The notes under the pieces are model-generated. The model made no database searches. It was not told the DNA's origin and saw only the letters and a program-made list of their open reading frames with translations. Source: Bacillota bacterium (lineage in GTDB: Bacteria; Bacillota; Clostridia; Oscillospirales; Ruminococcaceae). From it: a stretch of DNA of 5,406 nucleotides. The position numbers and the translations under genes are program-made. Numbering within the stretch: the first letter of the stretch is position 1; each line of letters starts with the position of its first letter. Positions 1 through 5,406 of this stretch are shown one piece after another. The DNA lies in contig JAEWNU010000275.1 in NCBI GenBank assembly GCA_023456995.1, forward strand, positions 1 through 5,406. Reading direction: 5' to 3'.

Positions 1-1
1 G

Positions 2-1315
2 GAGGGGTTTAACCCCGAACTCGACGAGATACGCGGGCTCTTAACTCACACCAAGGAGTTTCTTGCGAAGATAGAATTTGACGAGCGTGAGCGAACCGGT
101 ATCAAAAACCTTAAAATTGGCTACAACAAGGTGTTTGGCTATTACATAGAAATCACCAATTCATATAAATCAATTGCACCGCCGGAATATATCCGTAAAC
201 AGACATTGGCTAACTGCGAGCGCTATATCACACAACAGCTAAAGGAGCTGGAGGACAAAATTCTGTCTGCCCGCGATCAGCTGATTGTGCTGGAGCTACG
301 GCTTTATGAAGAGCTACGTCTCCAAATCGCATCGCACACCGAACGGATTCAAAAAACTGCCGATGCGATTGCCCAACTGGACGTTTTCACAGGATTTGCG
401 ACTTTAGCTTCTGAAAACAATTACTGCCGTCCGCAAATTACGACAGACGGGGCGATTATGATAGAGGATGGAAGGCATCCGGTAGTAGAGCAAATTTTGG
501 GTGCCTCACAGCGGTTTGTGGCAAACGATTGCCAGCTCGATTTAGGCGAAAACCGCATCGCTATTATTACCGGTCCCAATATGGCGGGAAAATCCACCTA
601 TATTCGACAGGTGGCCATCATTGTACTGCTGGCACAGATCGGTTGCTTTGTCCCGGCCAAGTCGGCTTCCATTGGTGTGGTGGATGGCATTTTCACCCGT
701 GTTGGCGCTTCCGATGACCTTTCTACCGGGCAGTCGACCTTTATGGTAGAAATGAACGAGGTGGCACAGATTTTACAAAGTGCCACTGAAAACAGCCTGC
801 TGATATTGGATGAGGTCGGGCGTGGCACATCCACCTTTGACGGCATGAGTATTGCCCGCGCGATGCTGGAATTTATTGCGGACCGCAAAAAGCTGGGGGC
901 AAAGACATTGTTTGCTACTCATTATCACGAACTTACTGAGCTTGAACAGTGCCTGCCCTGTGTAAAAAATTATAATACGGCTGTCAAAAAACGGGGGGAC
1001 GACATCACATTTTTACGCCGCATCGTTCCCGGGGCGGTGGATGACAGCTATGGCATCGAAGTTTCTAAGCTGGCAGGTATTCCAGAGTGGATCATTAAGC
1101 GTGCGCACGAAATTTTGGCTGACCTTGAAGCGGACAGGCCGGTATCTAAATGCCGCGGCGGTGTAAAGCTAAAAGACTTAACGGATCAAAGTGTATCTCA
1201 GCTTGCTTTGCCGCAAGTCTCCGCATTAGAAACAGCCCTGCGCAAACTGGACCTAAACACCCTGACCCCGCTTGAAGCGCTCAACAAACTATACGAATTT
1301 AAAGCAATGCTATAA
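2..1315 (+). CDS. mutS: DNA mismatch repair protein MutS, C-terminal half (5' end outside window)
   Basis: MutS binds base mismatches and small insertion/deletion loops in the cytoplasm and, after ATP-driven sliding-clamp formation, recruits MutL. The reading frame is open from base 2, so this is the last 437 codons of a protein that is usually about 850-900 residues. The mismatch-binding N-terminal domain lies upstream, outside the window. Visible parts, numbered from base 2, are the lever/clamp region with the family sequence GYNKVFGYYIE near residue 40, Walker A GPNMAGKST (bases 572-598), the ABC-signature-like GASDDLSTGQST ending near base 739, Walker B LLILDE with GRGTST (797-835), and the switch histidine in FATHYHE (911-931). 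The tail has QLALP, a plausible sliding-clamp site, then the conserved LTPLEALNKLYE. No frameshift or missing ATPase residue was seen. The GTG at 131 is an internal valine, not a start. Identification is very secure, and this is MutS1 rather than MutS2, since there is no Smr domain and the tail is of the MutS1 type. Confidence 0.97.
   Translation, partial: EGFNPELDEIRGLLTHTKEFLAKIEFDERERTGIKNLKIGYNKVFGYYIEITNSYKSIAPPEYIRKQTLANCERYITQQLKELEDKILSARDQLIVLELRLYEELRLQIASHTERIQKTADAIAQLDVFTGFATLASENNYCRPQITTDGAIMIEDGRHPVVEQILGASQRFVANDCQLDLGENRIAIITGPNMAGKSTYIRQVAIIVLLAQIGCFVPAKSASIGVVDGIFTRVGASDDLSTGQSTFMVEMNEVAQILQSATENSLLILDEVGRGTSTFDGMSIARAMLEFIADRKKLGAKTLFATHYHELTELEQCLPCVKNYNTAVKKRGDDITFLRRIVPGAVDDSYGIEVSKLAGIPEWIIKRAHEILADLEADRPVSKCRGGVKLKDLTDQSVSQLALPQVSALETALRKLDLNTLTPLEALNKLYEFKAML
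1199..1213 (+). other. putative sliding-clamp-binding motif in MutS tail
   Basis: The codons read Q-L-A-L-P. They lie between the ATPase domain and the C-terminal LTPLEALNKLYE helix, where many bacterial MutS proteins carry a QLSLF-like pentapeptide that binds the DNA polymerase beta clamp. The match is to position and to the Q-L-x-L pattern; proline replaces the usual final aromatic residue. This is inference from pattern, so clamp binding could be weak or absent. Confidence 0.5.
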
Positions 1316-1327
1316 ACTGATGATTTT

Positions 1328-1341
1328 GAGGAAAAGAGGTG
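1328..1341 (+). promoter_or_regulatory. tandem Shine-Dalgarno sequences that decide the mutL start
   Basis: Two purine cores stand close together. GAGG at 1328-1331 lies 7 bases before a GTG at 1339, and AGAGG at 1335-1339 (in AAGAGGTG) lies 8 bases before a GTG at 1348. Both GTGs are in the mutL frame and differ by three residues. The second start gives the family-typical opening M-G-K-I-N-V-L, so it is preferred. The first cannot be excluded from sequence alone. Confidence 0.6.
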
Positions 1342-1347
1342 TTTGCC

Positions 1348-3414
1348 GTGGGGAAAATTAATGTGCTGCCCGCTGCAGTTGCCGAACTGATAGCCGCTGG
1401 CGAGGTCGTTGACCGACCCGCGTCCATTATTAAGGAGCTGGTTGAAAATGCGCTCGATGCCGGCGCGACCCGTATATCGGTTGAACTAAAAAACGGTGGG
1501 ATTACTTATCTGCGGGTGACTGATAACGGCAGCGGCATGACACGAGAGGATATTCCACTTGCGTTTATTCGCCACGCTACCAGTAAAATTTCCTCTGAAG
1601 GAGATCTTAACTCAATCGGAACGCTGGGCTTTCGCGGTGAGGCGTTACCCTCAATAGCAGCGGTTAGCCGTGTAAAGGTTATTACCCGTACGGCTGAAAA
1701 TCCGATTGGCTGCTGTTATTCAATTACAGCTAACAAGCCACCCGTGCTTGAAGAGGTTGGCTGCGCCGTGGGAACCAGCATAGAAGTGCGCGATGTGTTC
1801 TATAACACTCCTGCACGCATGAAGTTTTTGAAAAAAGATGCAACTGAGGGTAATGCTGTAGCCTCTTTGATGGACAGGTTGGCTCTGGCTAACCCTGCGG
1901 TTGCACTTGAGTTGATTCGTGATGGCAAACGGGTGCTGAAAACACCCGGCGACGGCAAGCTGCTATCAGTGCTACGCGTTGTCGGCGGTGCTGAAGTGGC
2001 AGCGGGTATGATCCCAGTCTCGCTTAAAAGTGAGGGTGTGCTGGTTTCGGGACTGATTTCGCGGCCCAACGTTTCCCGAAGTACTCGCTCATTACAAACC
2101 TTTTTCATCAATTCGCGCTATGTACGCTCTAAAACCTGCGCTGGCGCAGTAGAAGAGGCTTATAAAAACCGTTTGATGACAGGTCGCTACCCCGCCTGTG
2201 TGCTGAACCTTGAGGTGGATTTTGATACGGTTGATGTTAATGTTCACCCAGCTAAGCTCGAGGTGCGCTTTTCAAACGAAAGAGCGGTTTACAATGCGGT
2301 TTATGCCGCCTGCGTTGACGCGCTGGCGCAGCATGAACGCGGACCTGCCGATTTTAAAACAAAAAAAATAACCCCATTTTCGCTATCGGACTTTGATTAT
2401 TCCGGGCGGCAGGTTTCATTACATCAAGTCAGTCGAGCGGCTGATAGCCTGGTTCCCACCTTTACCCCAAGGGCCAACAGCACCGCGTCAACGTCAAAAA
2501 TCATTTCAGTGGGGTATACAAAACCAGTCTCTTACGCCTTTGACACCACCGACATTTTAGAGCTGCATGATGATACACAGCTTCATCCGCTAAATACTGA
2601 GCCAAGGGTTTCGTCTGTTTCCACTTCTACTAAAAGCGGACTGATCGATATTGAAAAAACAGAGCTGGAGAAAATTCGAATTGCGGTAAACACAATCGTT
2701 CCGCCTATCCAGCAGGAATATACAGCGATATGCGATAGCACGCCCGAAACATCATCAATTGCGGTAAAAGCGGTCATTGCTGACCGAGTGTCACAGCTTG
2801 ACTTTTGCTCAGAACAGGAGCTTGAGGCACAACAAGAGGTACAGCAGCCTTATCGCATTATTGGTGAGCTGTTTGATACCTATATTCTGGCGGAACAAGC
2901 CGGACAGTTTATCATGATAGACAAACACGCTGCACATGAGCGGTATATCTACAACAGCATTAAGCATCTCGAAAAATCGGCTGATCGCCAGATTTTCTTG
3001 ACACCACAGGCGGTAACACTGCCACGTGACGAATATTTTGCGCTTACAGAGCATCCTGAGGCTTTGCAGACGCTGGGTATTGTGGCCGAGGATTTCGGGG
3101 AGGGCACATTGCTGGTGCGAGAGATACCGATGCTTTTAGACGGATTTTCGGCCTTTGAGCTGCTTGGCGAAGTTGCCAAGGCGCTGCTCACTAAGAAAAA
3201 CAGTGTGACGCCGCAAATGCTCGACGAGTTGTTATACTCAGTATCTTGCCGGGCAGCTGTCATGGCAGGCAAACGGTCTGCAATGCCCGAATTGGCGCTC
3301 ATTGCCGATATGGTGCTGGGAAAAGACCAGATTCGTCACTGCCCACACGGCAGGCCGGTTCTCCTAACCTACACACAACGCGAGGTGGAAAAGCTCTTTG
3401 GTAGAATTGGATAA
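1348..3414 (+). CDS. mutL: DNA mismatch repair protein MutL with C-terminal endonuclease domain
   Basis: MutL is the GHKL-ATPase that couples MutS mismatch recognition to strand incision. The GTG at 1348 gives 688 residues; a GTG at 1339 would add three. The ATPase domain (about 1-335) shows ELVENALDAGAT with E33 and N34, DNGSGM from D59, GFRGEAL from G94, FINSRYVRS, and VDVNVHPAKLEVRF from about 295. A Ser/Thr-rich, poorly conserved linker covers about 340-495. The C-terminal domain opens with PYRIIGELFDTY near 501 and has the endonuclease metal motif DKHAAHER (D525, H527, E531), SCRAAVMAGKRS around C634, and CPHGRPV from C665. These are the motifs of nicking MutLs such as that of Bacillus subtilis, which E. 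coli MutL lacks. The motif DQHA(X)2E(X)4E ends here in N536 instead of E. QIFLTP (548-553) fits the clamp-binding site. At 688 residues it is longer than the B. subtilis protein (about 627), mainly in the linker. It lies 32 bases after mutS and overlaps miaA by 17. Confidence 0.97.
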   Translation: MGKINVLPAAVAELIAAGEVVDRPASIIKELVENALDAGATRISVELKNGGITYLRVTDNGSGMTREDIPLAFIRHATSKISSEGDLNSIGTLGFRGEALPSIAAVSRVKVITRTAENPIGCCYSITANKPPVLEEVGCAVGTSIEVRDVFYNTPARMKFLKKDATEGNAVASLMDRLALANPAVALELIRDGKRVLKTPGDGKLLSVLRVVGGAEVAAGMIPVSLKSEGVLVSGLISRPNVSRSTRSLQTFFINSRYVRSKTCAGAVEEAYKNRLMTGRYPACVLNLEVDFDTVDVNVHPAKLEVRFSNERAVYNAVYAACVDALAQHERGPADFKTKKITPFSLSDFDYSGRQVSLHQVSRAADSLVPTFTPRANSTASTSKIISVGYTKPVSYAFDTTDILELHDDTQLHPLNTEPRVSSVSTSTKSGLIDIEKTELEKIRIAVNTIVPPIQQEYTAICDSTPETSSIAVKAVIADRVSQLDFCSEQELEAQQEVQQPYRIIGELFDTYILAEQAGQFIMIDKHAAHERYIYNSIKHLEKSADRQIFLTPQAVTLPRDEYFALTEHPEALQTLGIVAEDFGEGTLLVREIPMLLDGFSAFELLGEVAKALLTKKNSVTPQMLDELLYSVSCRAAVMAGKRSAMPELALIADMVLGKDQIRHCPHGRPVLLTYTQREVEKLFGRIG
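2361..2368 (+). repeat. A8 homopolymer at the ATPase-domain/linker boundary of mutL
   Basis: Eight consecutive A residues, preceded by AAAAC and followed by TAA out of frame, encode part of T338-K339-K340-I341. It is the longest single-base run I noticed in the window. Loss of one A puts TAA directly after K340. Gain of one A reaches TGA at 2394-2396 after nine further codons. The run itself is a direct observation; any role in slippage is inference. Confidence 0.9.
2920..2955 (+). other. MutL endonuclease metal-binding motif, variant
   Basis: The residues read D-K-H-A-A-H-E-R-Y-I-Y-N. The family motif is DQHA(X)2E(X)4E. The metal-site aspartate, histidine and first glutamate are present (D525, H527, E531), glutamine is replaced by lysine, and the last glutamate is replaced by asparagine (N536). 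The partner cysteine/histidine sites further on (C634; C665 and H667) are intact, so the domain still looks like an active nuclease. Confidence 0.85.
2989..3006 (+). other. putative sliding-clamp-binding motif in MutL
   Basis: The codons read Q-I-F-L-T-P (residues 548-553). They sit shortly after the endonuclease helix, where nicking MutLs carry a Q-x-[L/I]-x-P type clamp-contacting segment (QEMIVP in B. subtilis, from memory). Position and the Q...P frame fit; binding is inferred. Confidence 0.55.
3382..3388 (+). promoter_or_regulatory. Shine-Dalgarno sequence of miaA, inside the mutL coding region
   Basis: GAGGTGG lies 9 bases before the TTG at 3398 and is read within the final codons of mutL. 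It supports the TTG start, because no in-frame ATG precedes the miaA Walker A motif and the next TTG (3407) is 18 bases away. A site this deep in the upstream gene suggests translational coupling between mutL and miaA. Confidence 0.6.
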
Positions 3415-4363
3415 TGGTTTAACTAAAATTCCTGTGGTCGCGGTAGTCGGTCCGACAGCGTCTGGCAAAACCAAGCTAGGCGTGGATATCGCGTTAAAAT
3501 TCAACGGCGAGGTTGTCTCTGCCGACTCGATGCAAATATATTTGGGAATGTCAATCGCTACTGCCAAGCCAACTTTGGAGGAAATGCGGGGCATTCCGCA
3601 CCACCTCATCGACTTTTTGCCACCCGAACAGGGCTACAGCGTTGCCCGGTATGTCGAGGATGCCAAAGCATCCATTGCGGATATTACAGCACGAGGAAAG
3701 CTGCCGGTACTGGTGGGAGGAACGGGACTTTATGTTGACGCTCTTTTAGGTGGTATCCGGTTTGCGGAAGAACCGGGTACGCCGGAAATTCGTGCGCAGC
3801 TTTATGATCAGGCGACACAGGTCGGCAACGAAGCGATGCATGCCATGCTTGCGCAGATTGATCCTGAATATGCTAAAGGTCTGCATCCAAATAATCTAGG
3901 CCGGGTTCTGCGAGCGATAGAGCTCTATCGCACAACCGGCAAAACGATGAGCGAGCAGCTAAAAAGCTCACGCGAAAAACCTTCAGATTATGTCCCTATT
4001 ATGTTAGGTTTAAGTTTTTCGGACCGCGCACAGCTTTATGAACGTATCGATCACCGTGTGGATATGATGCTGCAACAAGGTCTTCTCGAAGAGGTGCGTG
4101 CGTTTTATGAAACTCATAATCCCAGAACGGCGGCGCAAGCCATTGGTTGCAAAGAGTTTTTAGGCTATTTAAGCGGCGAAAAAACGTTGGAAGAGTGCAC
4201 AGAAGATCTCAAACGTGAGACCCGGCGCTATGCTAAGCGCCAGTTGACTTGGTTTAAACGAAATACGCGAATTTCCTGGCTAAATCACAATGCATTTGAT
4301 AGTTATCAAGCGCTGCTGGACAAAGCTTGTTGCATCATTTCGCATGGGCTTTCTCAAAGATGA
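3398..4363 (+). CDS. miaA: tRNA dimethylallyltransferase MiaA
   Basis: MiaA transfers a dimethylallyl group from dimethylallyl diphosphate to N6 of adenine 37, next to the anticodon, in tRNAs that read codons starting with U. This is the first step toward the ms2i6A modification that stabilises codon pairing. The 321 residues match the usual family length (about 310-320). Visible are the P-loop GPTASGKT (18-25), SADSMQIY with the family's catalytic-type aspartate D43, TAKPT, GIPHHLID, the glycine-rich VGGTGLY (106-112), AIGCKE (248-253; AIGYKE is more usual), and the tRNA-binding tail TRRYAKRQLTWFKR (275-288). The Y-x-GM-x-I-x-T stretch at 48-55 has L49, S52 and A54, where relatives usually have R/K, D and G. 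The TTG start is chosen from its Shine-Dalgarno site and from the absence of an in-frame ATG ahead of the P-loop. The first 17 bases overlap mutL. In many Clostridia hfq follows miaA; here it does not follow directly. Confidence 0.96.
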   Translation: MVELDNGLTKIPVVAVVGPTASGKTKLGVDIALKFNGEVVSADSMQIYLGMSIATAKPTLEEMRGIPHHLIDFLPPEQGYSVARYVEDAKASIADITARGKLPVLVGGTGLYVDALLGGIRFAEEPGTPEIRAQLYDQATQVGNEAMHAMLAQIDPEYAKGLHPNNLGRVLRAIELYRTTGKTMSEQLKSSREKPSDYVPIMLGLSFSDRAQLYERIDHRVDMMLQQGLLEEVRAFYETHNPRTAAQAIGCKEFLGYLSGEKTLEECTEDLKRETRRYAKRQLTWFKRNTRISWLNHNAFDSYQALLDKACCIISHGLSQR

Positions 4364-4369
4364 AATAAA

Positions 4370-4375
4370 GAAGGG
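4370..4375 (+). promoter_or_regulatory. Shine-Dalgarno-like sequence of the HlyD-like gene
   Basis: GAAGGG lies in the 24-base gap after the miaA stop, 12 bases before the ATG at 4388. The spacing is a little long. Between them sits ATG-ATG-GTG-TAA, whose stop directly abuts the chosen ATG. That tiny frame starts with no gap after the purine run, so it is unlikely to be the true start. Confidence 0.45.
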
Positions 4376-4387
4376 ATGATGGTGTAA

Positions 4388-5406
4388 ATGAATAGCCGCC
4401 TGACGGGTGTACTTCTTTCTACCGTAATGATACTGTTTGTTGCTTCTTACAGCATTTACACCGGCGTTCGTTATTTTTATTCGCCCTATCAAACCGAGAC
4501 GGTTTTCACTTATACCGTTTCTGACTACTACCGAGCGAAGGCTGTGGTCATACGCAACGAGCAGCTGCTTTCGCAGCAATTAGATGTTAACGGTGTGCTA
4601 AGTTATGTTAAGCCCGATGGCGCGGTCGTCATTCCAGGCTCGGTAATTGCCAAAGTTTATACCGATGCATCGCAGTTACGAAGTCAGCTACAAATGGATC
4701 AACTCGATAGCGAAATTACGCTGCTCGGTGAAGCGCAGCGAACCTCTGCGCAGCTTTTGGGCGCGGATATGCTAAGCGGACAGGTCAACGACACAGTGGG
4801 CAGTATTGTTGACGCCACTGTCAGACGTGACGTAGAGGATATTTACGACGCGCGCAACCGAATACAACTGCTTCTAGGCAAATACCGAATTTCTACTGGG
4901 CGGGACGAGAATTATACTGAACGAATCGTCTATTTGCAGCAGGAAAAAAGCCGATTGATGGCTGAGCTTTCACAACCTATTCAAAGCGTTGCTATCAACA
5001 CAGGCGGCTATTTTTGCTCGACAACTGACGGGTATGAAACGCTCTTGACCACCAATTTCGAGGCTCTTTCCATCGATGACTATCAACGCGCAATCAACGG
5101 CACTATGAAGGCGGAACGCACCAATGCCATCGGCAAAGTGCAGCAAGGACACGACTGGTATCTGGCACTGGTGGCTGAAAAGAATGATGTTAAACGCTTT
5201 ATTGTGGGCACTATGATCAACTTGGACTTTAACATCGAAGGTTGCAATGATATTCCGGCTTCGGTTTACCGCGTCCTCCCTGATGAGAACGGAAATGCGG
5301 TCGTCATCCTCAAAGCGAACTATATCAATGATGCGCTTATCAATTTGCGTCAAATTGATGCCGAGGTCAGTTTCAATTCCTACACCGGCTTGCGCATTAG
5401 CAAGCA
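4388..5406 (+). CDS. HlyD-family membrane-anchored adaptor-like protein (3' end outside window)
   Basis: The frame is open from ATG 4388 to the right edge: 339 full codons with no stop. A short start (M-N-S-R) is followed by a hydrophobic segment at about residues 5-27, with no lipobox and no obvious cleavage site. This suggests a single N-terminal membrane anchor with the rest outside the cell. Residues about 67-92 contain VNGVLSYVKPDG and AVVIPGSVIAKVY, which resemble a lipoyl/biotinyl-like half-domain of HlyD adaptors. Helical, Gln/Glu/Leu-rich stretches at about 95-118 and 150-195 fit a short coiled-coil hairpin. Residues 205-217 (GGYF.S..DGYE) then return to a beta-rich region, like the second lipoyl half and barrel of this family. 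HlyD proteins usually link an inner-membrane transporter to export, but no transporter gene is visible here and the substrate is unknown. From memory, similar genes lie near yggS, sepF and other division genes in Clostridia; that cannot be tested in this window. The fold call is moderately sure, the function is not known. Confidence 0.75.
   Translation, partial: MNSRLTGVLLSTVMILFVASYSIYTGVRYFYSPYQTETVFTYTVSDYYRAKAVVIRNEQLLSQQLDVNGVLSYVKPDGAVVIPGSVIAKVYTDASQLRSQLQMDQLDSEITLLGEAQRTSAQLLGADMLSGQVNDTVGSIVDATVRRDVEDIYDARNRIQLLLGKYRISTGRDENYTERIVYLQQEKSRLMAELSQPIQSVAINTGGYFCSTTDGYETLLTTNFEALSIDDYQRAINGTMKAERTNAIGKVQQGHDWYLALVAEKNDVKRFIVGTMINLDFNIEGCNDIPASVYRVLPDENGNAVVILKANYINDALINLRQIDAEVSFNSYTGLRISK

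Noticed and set aside
598..888. Antisense open frame of 96 codons within mutS
   Set aside because: It lies wholly opposite the conserved MutS ATPase motifs, its translation resembles no family I know, and it has the composition expected of a shadow frame.
986..998. A6 followed shortly by G6 in mutS as a slippage hot spot
   Set aside because: Six-base runs are short and common at this composition. Unlike the A8 in mutL, this one lies inside the ATPase domain with no neat domain boundary.
131..1315. GTG at 131 as the start of a complete 394-residue protein
   Set aside because: The frame is open back to base 2, and the upstream codons match MutS (the GYNKVFGYYIE region), so 131 is internal to a truncated mutS.
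1800..2111. Antisense open frame of 103 codons within mutL
   Set aside because: Shadow of the MutL ATPase domain: rich in Ser, Ala and Thr, no recognisable motif, and no reason to prefer it over the conserved sense frame.
2949..3302. Antisense open frame of 117 codons within mutL
   Set aside because: Serine-rich reverse complement of the MutL C-terminal domain, with no family resemblance.
4330..4368. Possible promoter (TTGCAT followed by an A/T-rich stretch) near the end of miaA
   Set aside because: The only TATAAT-like candidate (AAATAA) is about 27 bases away, too far for a standard sigma-A spacer, so I do not call a promoter.
4376..4387. Mini-frame ATG-ATG-GTG-TAA abutting the ATG at 4388
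   Set aside because: It could be a leader peptide, but the purine run ends right before it with no spacer, and four codons (including the stop) arise easily by chance.
4280..4579. Antisense open frame of 99 codons across the miaA/HlyD-like junction
   Set aside because: It runs opposite the end of miaA and the start of the next gene, and its His- and Arg-rich translation looks like a shadow, not a gene.
4970..5353. Antisense open frame of 127 codons opposite the HlyD-like gene
   Set aside because: The sense frame is open for 339 codons with a Shine-Dalgarno site, membrane anchor and HlyD-like motifs. The antisense product has no recognisable domain.

Overview
The window reads as an ordinary stretch of a Firmicutes chromosome, most likely a Clostridia member of the Oscillospiraceae/Ruminococcaceae kind. 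The evidence is the gene order mutS-mutL-miaA on one strand, a MutL that carries the C-terminal endonuclease motifs absent from enterobacterial MutL, GTG and TTG starts behind purine-rich Shine-Dalgarno sites, and a HlyD-like single-pass membrane protein directly after miaA. The taxonomic guess is inference from gene content and protein flavour; no database search was possible.

Layout: bases 1-1315 hold the C-terminal half of mutS, open at the left edge. mutL follows after 32 bases (1348-3414). miaA (3398-4363) starts inside the last codons of mutL. After 24 bases a HlyD-family adaptor-like gene starts at 4388 and is still open at the right edge. All four genes are on the + strand. Gaps are 32, -17 and 24 bases, and I saw no credible promoter or terminator between them, so one transcript is the simplest reading. 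No gene-free stretch exceeds 32 bases. I found no tRNA, rRNA, CRISPR array, insertion sequence or riboswitch.

How the genes relate: MutS recognises mismatches and MutL nicks the strand to be repaired, and both carry short motifs that look like sliding-clamp binding sites. MiaA modifies A37 of tRNAs that read UNN codons; its linkage to mutL is a widespread operon habit. The last gene starts a different functional block (envelope or export) of unknown role.

I found no new biological system. The two points most worth a second look are in mutL. One is an A8 tract at the boundary between the ATPase domain and the linker, where slippage in either direction would yield just the ATPase domain. The other is a changed last residue in the endonuclease metal-binding motif.
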